DNA of 61,543 bases from Collinsella aerofaciens. Its GTDB lineage: Bacteria > Actinomycetota > Coriobacteriia > Coriobacteriales > Coriobacteriaceae. Below, piece by piece: positions 1-10,035 of the stretch; within the stretch, counting starts at the first letter, position 1; every line of letters begins with the position of its first letter. A program made the position numbers and the translations under genes. The stretch spans positions 1 through 61,543 of the forward strand of contig NZ_SPFY01000013.1 in assembly GCF_005844325.1 (NCBI RefSeq), given 5' to 3'. Under the pieces are notes generated by a model, which searched no databases, had not been told where the DNA came from, and saw only the letters and a program-made list of their open reading frames with translations.

Positions 1-38
1 CCCTCCCGTCTCCTGCGCCCCTCCCGGAACTGTCCACA

Positions 39-332
39 TCAGTGTAGCCAATCCACGGCGCGGCTGGCGGCGAGGCCGGGCAGGTGGGCGACCCCGAGCC
101 CCGCGGCGCGGGCCCGCCTCACGGCGAGGGACCCTATGTTGCGGAACTGGTCGACGACGACGAGCGTGCCGGCGGGCGCGGAGGCGAACAGCGCGTCGAG
201 CTCGGCCTCCCTGTTGCGGACGGGGGCGCTGTCCAGCACCTCCCCGTCGCGGTCGATCAGGCAGGCCCAGTGCGATGACTTGCCGACGTCCAGGCCGAGC
301 ACGGCCGCGGGTCTGGTGGATGGCGCTTTCAC
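39..332 (-). pseudogene. IS110-family transposase, N-terminal fragment
   Basis: The translation carries the start of the DEDD (RuvC-like) domain of IS110 transposases: LGLDVGKSSHWACLIDRDG followed about 50 residues later by VVVDQFRNIGSLAVRRARAAG and LPGLAASRA. The second motif is quoted here in parts only: VVVDQFRNIGS, then LAVRRARAAG. Similarity stops there and a TGA ends the frame after 97 codons, whereas family members have roughly 400 residues and a C-terminal serine domain. The stop is inside the window, so this is a real truncation and not an edge effect. The GTG start is chosen because GGAAGG lies eight bases upstream; an ATG 54 bases further up has no better site. The fragment should be inactive. 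Confidence 0.75.
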
Positions 333-580
333 GGTGGTATCCTTCCGGTAGTCGTTCGACCGGATGGCCTCCCCCTCGGCACTCACATTACCAGCCGCGG
401 CACCTGCCCGGCACTTTCCTATCAGCCGTCGGGGGCGGCGCGCCCCGCGCCGGCAGCACCCAACGGGCCCTCTCGGGGCAGGGACGTTCGGCCGTGCGCG
501 GGCGCCCGGTCGGCGGCCCGTTCTGGGCGCGCCTCAATCGTAGCCCGAGACGGTCCCGGGCTGACAATTTCGACTGTAAT
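333..580. other. GC-rich region upstream of the IS110 fragment (possible left end)
   Basis: This stretch has no convincing gene and is visibly richer in G+C than the chromosome around it. It lies upstream of the transposase fragment, which is where IS110 elements carry their left end and the gene for the bridge RNA. Short hairpins are present, for example AGCCCG at 542-547 pairing with CGGGCT at 557-562. That it encoded a bridge RNA is inference from position only; target-guide and donor-guide loops were not identified. Confidence 0.35.
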
Positions 581-618
581 GGACGTTCTTAAACGACTAG
601 TCATTCAAGAACGTCCCC
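581..618. repeat. REP-like hairpin with GGGAC core, copy A
   Basis: GGACGTTCTT at 581-590 pairs perfectly with AAGAACGTCC at 607-616, and the loop holds the palindrome GACTAGTC. A close relative of the same unit, with the same TTCTTAAACGACTAGTCA interior, occurs at 28532-28587. It lies in the gap between the insertion-sequence remnant and the tRNA promoter. It has no T-tract, so it is better read as an interspersed palindromic repeat than as a terminator. Confidence 0.65.
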
Positions 619-652
619 AATGACTGGGTCGGAAAATTTCTTAAAAAAGTTC

Positions 653-680
653 TTGCTCTTCGTCCAATCGTCCGTATAAT
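653..680 (+). promoter_or_regulatory. Promoter of the tRNA-Asn pair
   Basis: TTGCTC at 653-658 and a consensus TATAAT at 675-680 are separated by 16 bases, about 30 bases ahead of the first tRNA-Asn. This is a strong vegetative-type promoter on sequence grounds. Confidence 0.75.
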
Positions 681-710
681 AAACTTCGTTGCTTGAGAGC
701 ACGCACCTAT

Positions 711-785
711 TCCTCGGTAGCTCAATGGTAGAGCACGCGGCTGTTAACCGCGCTGTTGTAGGTTCGAGTCCTACCCGGGGAGCCA
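711..785 (+). tRNA. tRNA-Asn (GTT), copy 1
   Basis: The 75-base sequence folds as a cloverleaf. The acceptor pairs TCCTCGG with CCGGGGA, the anticodon loop reads CTGTTAA with anticodon GTT, the T arm has GGTTCGAGTCC, and CCA is encoded at the 3' end. It is identical to the copy at 820-894. Confidence 0.95.
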
Positions 786-794
786 GAATTTCTC

Positions 795-816
795 AGCCCA
801 TTCCGCTGGGCTTTTA
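795..816 (+). terminator. Terminator-like hairpin between the tRNA-Asn copies
   Basis: AGCCCA at 795-800 pairs with TGGGCT at 807-812 and is followed by TTTT. No new promoter is visible before the second tRNA, so some read-through or processing of a joint transcript is implied. Confidence 0.6.
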
Positions 817-819
817 AAT

Positions 820-894
820 TCCTCGGTAGCTCAATGGTAGAGCACGCGGCTGTTAACCGCGCTGTTGTAGGTTCGAGTCCTACCCGGGGAGCCA
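820..894 (+). tRNA. tRNA-Asn (GTT), copy 2
   Basis: This is base-for-base identical to the tRNA-Asn at 711-785, including the encoded CCA, so it reflects a recent or homogenised tandem duplication. The spacing between copies is only 34 bases. Confidence 0.95.
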
Positions 895-900
895 GGTTGT

Positions 901-929
901 AAAACCCGTCGCTATGCGGCGGGTTTTTT
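901..929 (+). terminator. Rho-independent terminator after tRNA-Asn
   Basis: AAAACCCGTCGC pairs with GCGGCGGGTTTT around a TAT loop and runs into six T residues. Confidence 0.85.
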
Positions 930-1087
930 CATGCCGCGATCGCCGGTGCCGAACGTTACCGTATCAACATTTCGTGTCGAGGATGTAATCGCGAACCCCG
1001 TGGCCTTAACATGGCGCGGTCGTTGTAAAATGTTGGAATGATTGCTCCCACGACATGGTGCCGCGAGCACCAGAAAAGGAGATTCTT

Positions 1088-1444
1088 GTGTCTGAGACCA
1101 TTAACGGCAGCCTGAGCGTCTCGAACGACGTTATTGCCGATATTGCCGGTTATGCCGCGATGACGTGCTACGGCGTCGTCGGTATGGCTGAACAGCTGCA
1201 GGGCGCCGAGAGCGTGCGCCTGCTTGCCGGCCAGCGCCTCCGCAAGGGCGTGCTTGTTTCCGCCGACGAGAACGGCCTCACGGTCGACCTTCACGTCGTG
1301 CTCGAGAACGGCGTCAACATGAAGTCCGTCTGCCACAATCTTTCGAGCTCCGTCGCCTTCACCCTGCAGGAGATCGCCCAGATCGATCCCGCCAGCCTTA
1401 AGATCGGCATTCACATCGACGCGCTCAAGAGCCGTCTGAACTAG
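1088..1444 (+). CDS. Asp23/Gls24 (YloU) family envelope stress protein
   Basis: This 118-residue protein is an Asp23/Gls24 family member, recognisable from ISNDVIADIAGYAAMTCYG-like and DLHVVLENGVNMKSV-like stretches. In the sequence the first reads VSNDVIADIAGYAAM. Homologues (YloU in Bacillus, Asp23 in Staphylococcus) are cytoplasmic or membrane-associated proteins linked to envelope stress; the exact role is unknown. The GTG start is chosen because AAGGAG lies six bases upstream; the reading frame is open further up but has no ribosome site. It is followed 27 bases later by fakA, the same pairing as yloU-yloV in Firmicutes. A second paralogue lies at 47324-47686. Confidence 0.85.
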   Translation: MSETINGSLSVSNDVIADIAGYAAMTCYGVVGMAEQLQGAESVRLLAGQRLRKGVLVSADENGLTVDLHVVLENGVNMKSVCHNLSSSVAFTLQEIAQIDPASLKIGIHIDALKSRLN

Positions 1445-1471
1445 CATCCGAATACGGAGATTTCACCACTC

Positions 1472-3133
1472 ATGATTGCAAAGACCATTCGCACCTGTTT
1501 TCCGATCGCTGCGGCTGCCGTTTCCGAAAAGGCCGAGGAGATCAACAAACTCAACGTCTTCCCCGTACCCGACGGTGACACCGGCACTAACATGTCGCTC
1601 ACGCTCGCCTCGGTGACCAAGGAGCTTTCCGCCCTTCCCGCCGATGCCGGCATGGAGGCCATTGCCGGCGCCATCACCCACGGCTCCCTGATGGGTGCTC
1701 GCGGCAACTCCGGCGTCATCACCTCGCAGATCCTGCGCGGTGTGGCCGAGGGCCTTGTCTCTGCCGATGAGCCCATTACGTCTGCCAACATCGCCTTCGC
1801 CTTCCGTCGTGCCGTCAAGGTCGCCTTCCAGGCCGTCCGCAAGCCCATCGAAGGCACGATCCTCACGGTGCTGCGCGATGTCTCGACCAAGGCCGACGAG
1901 TGCGAAAAGAAGAAGTTCTCGGCCGAGGACGCGCTCGACGCCATCGTCGTCGAGGCCTACCAGTCCGTCGCCCGCACGCCCGACCTGCTGCCCGTTCTGA
2001 AGGAGAACGGCGTGGTCGACTCCGGCGCCTTTGGCTTTGCCATCTTCCTGGAGAACTTTGTTGCCGCCGCTCTTGGCCGCAGCACCGTTGTCGAGGATTT
2101 CTCCGCCACGTTTGATTCCGCTGGCTCTGCCCGCGACGCGGCCCTCGGTCGCGTTGAGATCGAGGCCAACGACGACTGGGAGGGCTCGGAGTTCCGCTAC
2201 TGCAACGAGTTCCTCTTTAAGGCCGACGCCCCGTTTGACGAGGACGAGTGCCTTAAGTTCCTGGGTTCCATGGGCGACTGCGAGCTGCTCGTGGGTGCCT
2301 ACCCCGACTACAAGATTCACGTGCACTCCAACACCCCCAACTTGGTGCTCGAGCACATGCTGCAGCTTGGCCAGATCTACGAGGTCTTTATCCACAACAT
2401 GGAGATGGAGGCCCACGACCGTACCGCCAAGATTCATGAGGACCAGGAGAAGGCCGCCGAGCCCGCCAAGGCGTTGGGCTTTGTCGCCGTTGCCGCCGGT
2501 TCGGGCGAGGCTGACATCCTCAAGTCCCTCGGCGTTGACGTGATCGTCTCGGGTGGCCAGACCATGAACCCCTCGACTGCCGACCTGCTGGGCGCCGTCG
2601 ACCAGGTCAACGCGACCTCGGTCATCATCCTGCCCAATAACGGCAACATCCGCATGGCTGCCGAGGCTGCCGCTTCTGCCTGCACCGACAAGAAGGTCGC
2701 CGTCGTTCCCACCAAGACCGTCCCGCAGGCGTTCTCCGCGCTGTTCGCGGTCCTGCCCGATTCCGAGCTCGAGGACGCCGTCGCCGCCATGGTCGACGCC
2801 ATCAGCGAGGTTCGCGATGGCGAGGTCACCCGTGCCGTGCGCGATTCCAGCGCCTCTGACGGCTCTCCGATTCACTCCGGTGACGTCATGGGTATCATTG
2901 CCGGCTCCATCGACGTGGTCGGCTCCGATGTGAAACAGGTCACGCTCGACTGCATCAACCGCATGCAGGAGGAAGAGGAGGGCGATGCGCTGACGATTCT
3001 GGCTGGCGAGGAGCTGTCCGATGAGGCCTTCCGGGAGATCGTCGACGCCATTGAGGAGGCTCAGCCCGACCTGGAGATCGACGCCCATCGTGGCGAGCAG
3101 CCGCTCTATCCCGTGATCTTCTCGATCGAGTAG
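1472..3133 (+). CDS. fakA: Fatty acid kinase catalytic subunit FakA / DhaL-domain protein (YloV)
   Basis: The 553-residue protein begins with a DhaL (DAK2) ATP-binding domain. Residues 31-40, PVPDGDTGTN, hold the metal-binding aspartates, and HGSLMGARGNSG at about 70-81 is the second nucleotide motif. A FakA-type middle domain and a C-terminal EDD/DegV-like region follow. In the known system FakA phosphorylates a fatty acid held by a FakB (DegV) partner, producing acyl-phosphate for the PlsX/PlsY route; plsX is encoded about 5 kb downstream. No fakB is present in this window. Length matches YloV almost exactly. It is probably co-transcribed with the Asp23 gene before it and recG after it, which starts 10 bases later. 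Confidence 0.87.
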   Translation: MIAKTIRTCFPIAAAAVSEKAEEINKLNVFPVPDGDTGTNMSLTLASVTKELSALPADAGMEAIAGAITHGSLMGARGNSGVITSQILRGVAEGLVSADEPITSANIAFAFRRAVKVAFQAVRKPIEGTILTVLRDVSTKADECEKKKFSAEDALDAIVVEAYQSVARTPDLLPVLKENGVVDSGAFGFAIFLENFVAAALGRSTVVEDFSATFDSAGSARDAALGRVEIEANDDWEGSEFRYCNEFLFKADAPFDEDECLKFLGSMGDCELLVGAYPDYKIHVHSNTPNLVLEHMLQLGQIYEVFIHNMEMEAHDRTAKIHEDQEKAAEPAKALGFVAVAAGSGEADILKSLGVDVIVSGGQTMNPSTADLLGAVDQVNATSVIILPNNGNIRMAAEAAASACTDKKVAVVPTKTVPQAFSALFAVLPDSELEDAVAAMVDAISEVRDGEVTRAVRDSSASDGSPIHSGDVMGIIAGSIDVVGSDVKQVTLDCINRMQEEEEGDALTILAGEELSDEAFREIVDAIEEAQPDLEIDAHRGEQPLYPVIFSIE

Positions 3134-3143
3134 GCATCTGCCC

Positions 3144-5317
<2,174 letters not shown>

Positions 5318-5321
<4 letters not shown>

Positions 5322-5968
5322 GAATCATCGGCGGTGAATGGCGCGGTCGCAAGATCGAAGAACCGCGCGGTCGCGATGTTACGCGTCCGACGACCGACCG
5401 CGTGCGCGAGGCGTGTGCATCCATGGTCCTATCGGCCTTCGGCTTTGATTTGGACGAGGTTCGCGTACTGGATGCCTTTGGCGGCTCCGGTGCCCTAGGC
5501 ATCGAGATGCTCTCGCGGGGCGCCCGTTCGCTCACGACGTTCGAGATCGATCGCAATGCCGCGAGGCTCATAACCAAGAATATCGAGTCGCTCTGTCGCG
5601 ATCGCGCGCGTTGGCGTGTGGTGACGGGCGATGTCCTTGCGAGCGCTTCGCGCGGCCGCGTGCCGGGCGGCCCCTTCGATCTGGTCTTGCTCGACCCGCC
5701 CTATGCTTTTGGTGCCAAGCCGGTCGATGAGCTGCTGCAGAACCTGGCCCAGCAGGGTCTGCTCACCCCGGGCGCCTATGCTCTGTTTGAGCATGCTGCC
5801 GCCGACGCGGGTGCACATCCTGCCGGCTTTGTAACCGTGCGTGAGAAACGCTATGGCATCACCTCGGTCGATCTGCTCCGTTGGGTCGGCGAGGGCGAGG
5901 ATGACGACATCGCCACCGATGCCGATGACAGCGACGGCACGACGTTTCAGGAGGATGCCCATGAGTGA
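5318..5968 (+). CDS. rsmD: 16S rRNA (guanine966-N2)-methyltransferase RsmD
   Basis: RsmD adds a methyl group to G966 of 16S rRNA during 30S assembly. The SAM-binding loop is LDAFGGSGALGIEML (residues 51-65) and the catalytic NPPY-type motif is DPPY at 126-129. The core is the expected length, with a C-terminal acidic extension of about 25 residues. Its start overlaps recG by four bases (ATGA), and its last eight bases overlap coaD. The recG-rsmD-coaD order is common in Gram-positive genomes. Confidence 0.94.
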
Positions 5969-6458
5969 CACCATTAACCGCGTCATCGTTCCGGGTACCT
6001 TCGATCCCATCACGTTTGGCCATATCGACGTCATCCGCCGCGCCCGCCGCATTTTTCCCAGTGTGATCGTGGCCGTTGCCGAGTCGCAGGGCAAAAACGG
6101 CGTGGGCACCACGTTTACGCTCGATGAACGCGTGGCGCTGGCCCGTGAGGCACTCGGTGATATCGATGGCGTCGAGGTCCTGCCCTTTACCGGACTGCTC
6201 GTCGACTTTGCTCGCGAGCAGGGTGCCGGTGCCGTGGTCAAGGGCCTACGCGCCATGACCGACTTTGAGTATGAGCTGCAGCAAGCCGACCTCAACTACC
6301 GCTTGGATAACGAGCTGGAGTCCATCTTTGTCATGAGTGCTCCGCAGTATGGCTACATCTCGAGCTCGGTTGTACGCCAGATCGCCTCGCTCGGTAGTGA
6401 TGTTTCGACGTTTGTGCCGGCTAATGTGGTCGAGGCGCTTAAACATCGCTTTTCGTGA
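5961..6458 (+). CDS. coaD: Phosphopantetheine adenylyltransferase
   Basis: CoaD makes dephospho-CoA from 4'-phosphopantetheine and ATP, the fourth step of CoA synthesis. The 165-residue protein has the nucleotidyltransferase motif GTFDPITFGH (residues 12-21) and the C-terminal ISSSVVR motif. The ATG at 5961 is chosen because GGAGG lies six bases upstream and the family begins right at this motif; the frame is open further upstream but only inside rsmD. CoA feeds the acyl carrier protein encoded downstream. Confidence 0.95.
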   Translation: MSDTINRVIVPGTFDPITFGHIDVIRRARRIFPSVIVAVAESQGKNGVGTTFTLDERVALAREALGDIDGVEVLPFTGLLVDFAREQGAGAVVKGLRAMTDFEYELQQADLNYRLDNELESIFVMSAPQYGYISSSVVRQIASLGSDVSTFVPANVVEALKHRFS

Positions 6459-6526
6459 CGTTTTTTATTGCCAGGTGGCATGTGGTAAACTAGCACGATG
6501 ATATGTTACCTATGAAAGGAGACCGG

Positions 6527-7024
6527 ATGCCGGGCGAGAATTTTCCTGGCGACAGGATCGTGAGCCTTGTCGACGAGCTCGAGGGGCTCATCCAAGAGGC
6601 TAAGACGCCGTTCGGCAAGAACGCCCAGATGAAGGTCATCGATGCCGACGTCTTCTTTAACATCCTCGATGAGATCCGCATGAGCTATCCCGAGGAATGG
6701 CAGAAGTCCCGCCGTATCCTCAAAGAGCGCGAGGAGCTTATGGCTTCCGCCGCCGCTCAGGCCGATTCCATCATCGCCGACGCTCAGCAGCAGGCCCTCA
6801 CTATTGCCGGTGAGCAGGAAATTGTTCGCCTTGCGCAGCAGCAGGCCGACGATATCCGCGACCGTGCCCAGCAGTATGAGCGCGAGACGCGCTATGCTGC
6901 CGAGGATTACGCCGAGCAGGTCTTTACGCACCTGGAGGAGAACCTCAAGAGTCTGACCGGCACCGTCACCCGTTGCCGCCAGCAGCTCAATGAGGGCGCC
7001 GCCCAGCAGAATGGTCAGTGGTAA
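6527..7024 (+). CDS. DivIVA/SepIVA-like coiled-coil protein
   Basis: This 165-residue protein is mostly predicted helix. It has a short N-terminal region with VDELEGLIQEAKTPFG and DADVFFNILDEIRMSYPEEW, then a long Gln/Ala/Glu-rich coiled coil. Its place between coaD and DUF177-rpmF-rnc-smc matches mycobacterial SepIVA, a DivIVA-domain divisome protein, so a role in septal or polar growth is likely but inferred. F0 subunit b-like coiled coils look similar and would be a misleading match. The ATG at 6527 follows AAAGGAG by five bases. The stop codon overlaps the next start. Confidence 0.6.
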   Translation: MPGENFPGDRIVSLVDELEGLIQEAKTPFGKNAQMKVIDADVFFNILDEIRMSYPEEWQKSRRILKEREELMASAAAQADSIIADAQQQALTIAGEQEIVRLAQQQADDIRDRAQQYERETRYAAEDYAEQVFTHLEENLKSLTGTVTRCRQQLNEGAAQQNGQW

Positions 7025-7578
7025 TGGCTGAGTTCCCGAGCGTTACCGTCGATCTTTCCGAGCAGCTCGAGTTTCCCGGAGACTCGTATCCGCTGACCGG
7101 TAAGGTCGATGTCGCTGCCTACACGGTGGGCGAGAAAGAGTACCAGCTGCAGGACGGTATCGACTATGACGTGGTCTTTACCAATGCCGGCACCGGTGTT
7201 CTGCTTACCGGCATGGTTCGCGCGCACGCCACCGGCGAGTGCGACCGTTGCCTGGAGCCTGCCTCGTTTGACATTGCCGGCGAGATCGAGGAGTTCTATC
7301 TCTTCCATGAGCCCGAGGACCCCGAGGCCTACGAAGACGGCTATGAGCTCCTGGGCGAGGATCGCGTCGTCGATCTGGGCGAGCCCATCAACGACGCCGT
7401 TGTCATGGACACGCCGTTTGTTGTGCTCTGCAAGCCCGATTGCCGCGGTCTTTGTCCCGTTTGCGGCGCCAATCTCAACGTGGAGCAATGCGATTGTGCT
7501 GCCCAAGCCGAGGCCGAATGGGCCGAAGCCACGGAAAATCCATTTGCAGCATTGAAGAATCTCAAGCTTGACGAGTAA
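7024..7578 (+). CDS. DUF177 (YceD-like) protein upstream of rpmF
   Basis: This 184-residue DUF177 protein carries the conserved core TGECDRCLEPA and a C-terminal cysteine cluster, CKPDCRGLCPVCGANLN, likely to bind zinc. Family members almost always precede rpmF and have been tied to 23S rRNA and 50S metabolism (YceD/Duf177A), but the precise role is not settled. The ATG overlaps the preceding stop as TAATG; a GTG two codons earlier is also possible. It lies 64 bases ahead of rpmF. Confidence 0.82.
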   Translation: MAEFPSVTVDLSEQLEFPGDSYPLTGKVDVAAYTVGEKEYQLQDGIDYDVVFTNAGTGVLLTGMVRAHATGECDRCLEPASFDIAGEIEEFYLFHEPEDPEAYEDGYELLGEDRVVDLGEPINDAVVMDTPFVVLCKPDCRGLCPVCGANLNVEQCDCAAQAEAEWAEATENPFAALKNLKLDE

Positions 7579-7642
7579 AACTGTGGTAGTATCGCTACTT
7601 GCGCGTAATCGCCACACTGGATAGTTCATAAGGAAGGTCACT

Positions 7643-7822
7643 ATGCCCGTACCTAAACAAAAGCAGGGTCGTATCCGCACTCACACCCGCCGTTCCGCCA
7701 ACATGAAGATCTCGGCTGCGGCTCAGTCCACGTGCCCCCGTTGCGGTGCTGTCAAGCTCCCGCACCACGTGTGCCCTAGCTGCGGTTTCTACAAGGACCG
7801 CGAGGTTATCGTTACCGAGTAA
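7643..7822 (+). CDS. rpmF: 50S ribosomal protein L32
   Basis: The 59-residue basic protein begins MPVPKQKQGRIRTHTRRS and carries two CxxC pairs (CPRC and CPSC), the zinc-ribbon C+ form of L32. Its position between DUF177 and plsX is the classical one. The start has AAGGAAGG upstream. It lies alone in a short gap that could easily be missed because the gene is so small. A hairpin with a T-tract follows at 7863-7892. Confidence 0.95.
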   Translation: MPVPKQKQGRIRTHTRRSANMKISAAAQSTCPRCGAVKLPHHVCPSCGFYKDREVIVTE

Positions 7823-7862
7823 CGGTATACTCTGGATACGATGCCGTTCCAACTGGAACCAC

Positions 7863-7892
7863 AATGGCCGGCTCATTGAGTCGGCCATTTTT
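7863..7892 (+). terminator. Terminator or attenuator between rpmF and plsX
   Basis: AATGGCCG at 7863-7870 pairs with CGGCCATT at 7882-7889 and is followed by a run of T. It would reduce read-through from the ribosomal protein gene into plsX. Confidence 0.7.
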
Positions 7893-7909
7893 GTATAAGG
7901 AGCATGTAT

Positions 7910-8929
7910 ATGAGTAACGTTCGCGTTTGCGTAGACGTTGTGGGTGGAGACGAGAAGCCGCAGGTTGTCCTCGACGGTATTGAGGCTGCACTTGCCGCCG
8001 ATCCCGATATCGAGGTCTTGGCAGCTGGTCCCGCCGAAATCGTCAATCCCTTTGCAGCTTCCCATGCACGTGTTGAGGCCCTTGAGGCGCCTGACGTTAT
8101 CGCCATGGATGACGATCCCATTCGCGCCGTGATGACCAAGCGTAAGTCGTCGATCGTGCTTTCTTGCCGCGCCATTAAGAAGGGCAACGCGGATGCGTTC
8201 TTCTCCGCCGGCTCCACCGGTGCCATGACCGCCGCCGCCACCGCCTATGTGACGCCGTTTAGGTATCAGGCCGAAGGCAAGAAGCAGCCGGTGCGTCCCT
8301 GTCTGACCAATGCGCTGCCCAATCGCGCCGGCGGTCTGACGGTGCTGTGCGACATGGGTGCCAACCCCGATGTGGAGGTCGATGACATGGTGCGTTTTGC
8401 CCAGATGGGTAGCGCCTATGCCCGCGTCGTCCTGGGCATCGAGCATCCTCGCGTGGGCCTGCTTGCCAATGGCACCGAGGATGAGAAGGGCTCCAACTTT
8501 ACCAAGGCCTGTTTCCCTGCTATGAAGGCCGCCGTTCCCGGCTTTGTTGGTAACTGCGAGGGCACCGACCTCACCTCAGGTAACTTCGATGTCGTCGTTG
8601 CCGATGGCATGTCGGGTAATATCGCTCTCAAAGCTACCGAGGGCGCTGCCAAGTTTTTGCTGCAGGAGCTCAAGGGCGCCTTTATGGCCTCGCTCGGCAC
8701 CAAGATCGCCGCGCTGCTCATCAAAAAGCAGATGCGCGAGATTAAGGCCAAGCTCTCTGGCGACGCCAAGGGCGGCGCGATTCTTCTGGGCCTGCGCGGC
8801 GTGGTCCTGATCGGCCATGGCGCCACCTCGGTCGAGGCTGTCAAAAACGGTACGCTCGCGGCGGCCGAAGCCGTGCGCGCCGGGCTGGTCGAGAATGTCG
8901 CCAACTCTATGGACAGTATCGTTTTGTAA
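7910..8929 (+). CDS. plsX: Phosphate acyltransferase PlsX
   Basis: PlsX converts acyl-ACP to acyl-phosphate for PlsY, and it also receives acyl-phosphate from the FakA/FakB route. The 339-residue protein begins VRVCVDVVGGDEKPQVVLDG (canonical MGGD is VGGD here). It contains FFSAGSTGAMTAAA and a C-terminal LLGLRGVVLIGHG glycine-rich region typical of the family. The ATG at 7910 is preferred over the one at 7904 because AAGGAG sits seven bases before it. acpP follows after a 124-base gap with a perfect palindrome. Confidence 0.93.
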   Translation: MSNVRVCVDVVGGDEKPQVVLDGIEAALAADPDIEVLAAGPAEIVNPFAASHARVEALEAPDVIAMDDDPIRAVMTKRKSSIVLSCRAIKKGNADAFFSAGSTGAMTAAATAYVTPFRYQAEGKKQPVRPCLTNALPNRAGGLTVLCDMGANPDVEVDDMVRFAQMGSAYARVVLGIEHPRVGLLANGTEDEKGSNFTKACFPAMKAAVPGFVGNCEGTDLTSGNFDVVVADGMSGNIALKATEGAAKFLLQELKGAFMASLGTKIAALLIKKQMREIKAKLSGDAKGGAILLGLRGVVLIGHGATSVEAVKNGTLAAAEAVRAGLVENVANSMDSIVL

Positions 8930-8996
8930 GAGCGAGTTAGAGCGCTGTTATGTGCTTCGCGGCGCACGTCGTGGGGTAGAATCAGAACCGTGTCTT

Positions 8997-9020
8997 GGTA
9001 CCGCCCGGGCGGTACCATTC
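8997..9020 (+). terminator. Perfect 20-bp palindrome between plsX and acpP
   Basis: GGTACCGCCCGGGCGGTACC at 8997-9016 is its own reverse complement and is followed by ATTCTTTT. It can act as a terminator or attenuator ahead of acpP. A protein-binding operator for lipid genes is an alternative that the sequence cannot exclude. Confidence 0.55.
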
Positions 9021-9053
9021 TTTTGGTATTCATGTACTATGAGAGGAAGCGCT

Positions 9054-9296
9054 ATGGACCGCTCCGAAATCTTCGACAAGATCGCCGAGGTCGCTGCTGA
9101 CGTTCTGGGCGTCGATGTTGCCGAAATTAGCGAGGAGACCACCTTTGACGACCTCGATGCCAACTCGCTCGAGCGCCTGCAGCTGGTTACGGCTATCGAG
9201 GACGAGTTCAACCTCGAGATCGATGACGAGACCCTGCTCTCGCTCAACTCTGTCGCCGACGCCGTCGACGCTATCGAAGCTGCCAAGGAGGCCTAA
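9054..9296 (+). CDS. acpP: Acyl carrier protein
   Basis: This 80-residue acidic protein is the acyl carrier of fatty acid synthesis. The phosphopantetheine attachment site is Ser38 within DANSLERLQLV, a variant of the usual DSLD motif. The ATG is preceded by GAGAGGAAG. plsX-acpP-rnc-smc is the standard order in many Gram-positive bacteria. AAGGAGG inside its 3' end serves as the ribosome site of rnc. Confidence 0.95.
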   Translation: MDRSEIFDKIAEVAADVLGVDVAEISEETTFDDLDANSLERLQLVTAIEDEFNLEIDDETLLSLNSVADAVDAIEAAKEA

Positions 9297-9299
9297 GTC

Positions 9300-10025
9300 T
9301 TGGCTTTATCCGAACGACTTACGCGCGCCCAGGAAATCCTGGGCCACGAGTTCAACAATAAGGTGCTGCTGCGCGCGGCCCTTACGCATCCCTCGGCAGT
9401 CGAGGGCCAGCCGGTTTCTGCCAGCTATGAGCGCCTTGAGTTCTTGGGCGATTCCATTTTGGGCGCTGTGGTCGCACGCTCCCTGTTTGAGTCCTATCCC
9501 GAGTTTGACGAGGGCAAGCTCACTCGCTTGAAGGTGTCGCTCGTCTCGGGCGCCACGCTATCCGAGGTTTCTCACGAGTTGGGCATCGACGACATCATTA
9601 TCTTTGGTGCCTCCGAGACCGGTACCGGTGCGCGCGGCCTGCATTCGGCCCTCGAGAACGTCTATGAGTCGCTCGTGGGCGCGCTGTACCTGGATGCCGG
9701 CTGGGACGTTGCGGCGGAGTTCATTCACCGTACGCTTAAGCCGCATTTGGCTTCCGAGCGTGCCGAGCATCCTGCGAACCCCAAGTCGTTTTTGCAGGAG
9801 TGCGTGCAAGCCGACGGTCACGAGCCCCCGGCGTACAAGCTCGTTGGCTCCGAGGGCCCGGCGCATGCGCCCACCTTTACCGCTGTGGTTTTGATCGATG
9901 GTATTCGCCAGGGTCGCGGCTCCGGCTCCTCAAAGAAGGAAGCCGAGGGAGCTGCCGCGCTTGAAGCGCTCGACCGCATGGGTTACACCACCAACGGCGT
10001 GATTCTGAACAAGAAGCACGTGTAA
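9300..10025 (+). CDS. rnc: Ribonuclease III
   Basis: RNase III cleaves double-stranded RNA in rRNA and mRNA processing. The 241-residue protein has the catalytic signature ERLEFLGDS (44-52), the second acidic cluster in ENVYESLVGALYLDAG, and a C-terminal double-stranded RNA-binding domain from about residue 160. The start is TTG at 9300, supported by AAGGAGG eight bases upstream, inside acpP. Spacing to acpP is three bases and to smc ten bases, so the three are likely co-transcribed. Confidence 0.95.
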   Translation: MALSERLTRAQEILGHEFNNKVLLRAALTHPSAVEGQPVSASYERLEFLGDSILGAVVARSLFESYPEFDEGKLTRLKVSLVSGATLSEVSHELGIDDIIIFGASETGTGARGLHSALENVYESLVGALYLDAGWDVAAEFIHRTLKPHLASERAEHPANPKSFLQECVQADGHEPPAYKLVGSEGPAHAPTFTAVVLIDGIRQGRGSGSSKKEAEGAAALEALDRMGYTTNGVILNKKHV

Positions 10026-10035
10026 GCGAGGAACC

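Noticed and set aside
581-618. Short hairpin as a CRISPR repeat
   Set aside because: Copies are far apart and self-complementary, with no spacer series and no cas genes.
6503-6526. Upstream start for the coiled-coil protein
   Set aside because: The strong AAAGGAG sits downstream of it, so the ATG at 6527 is better.
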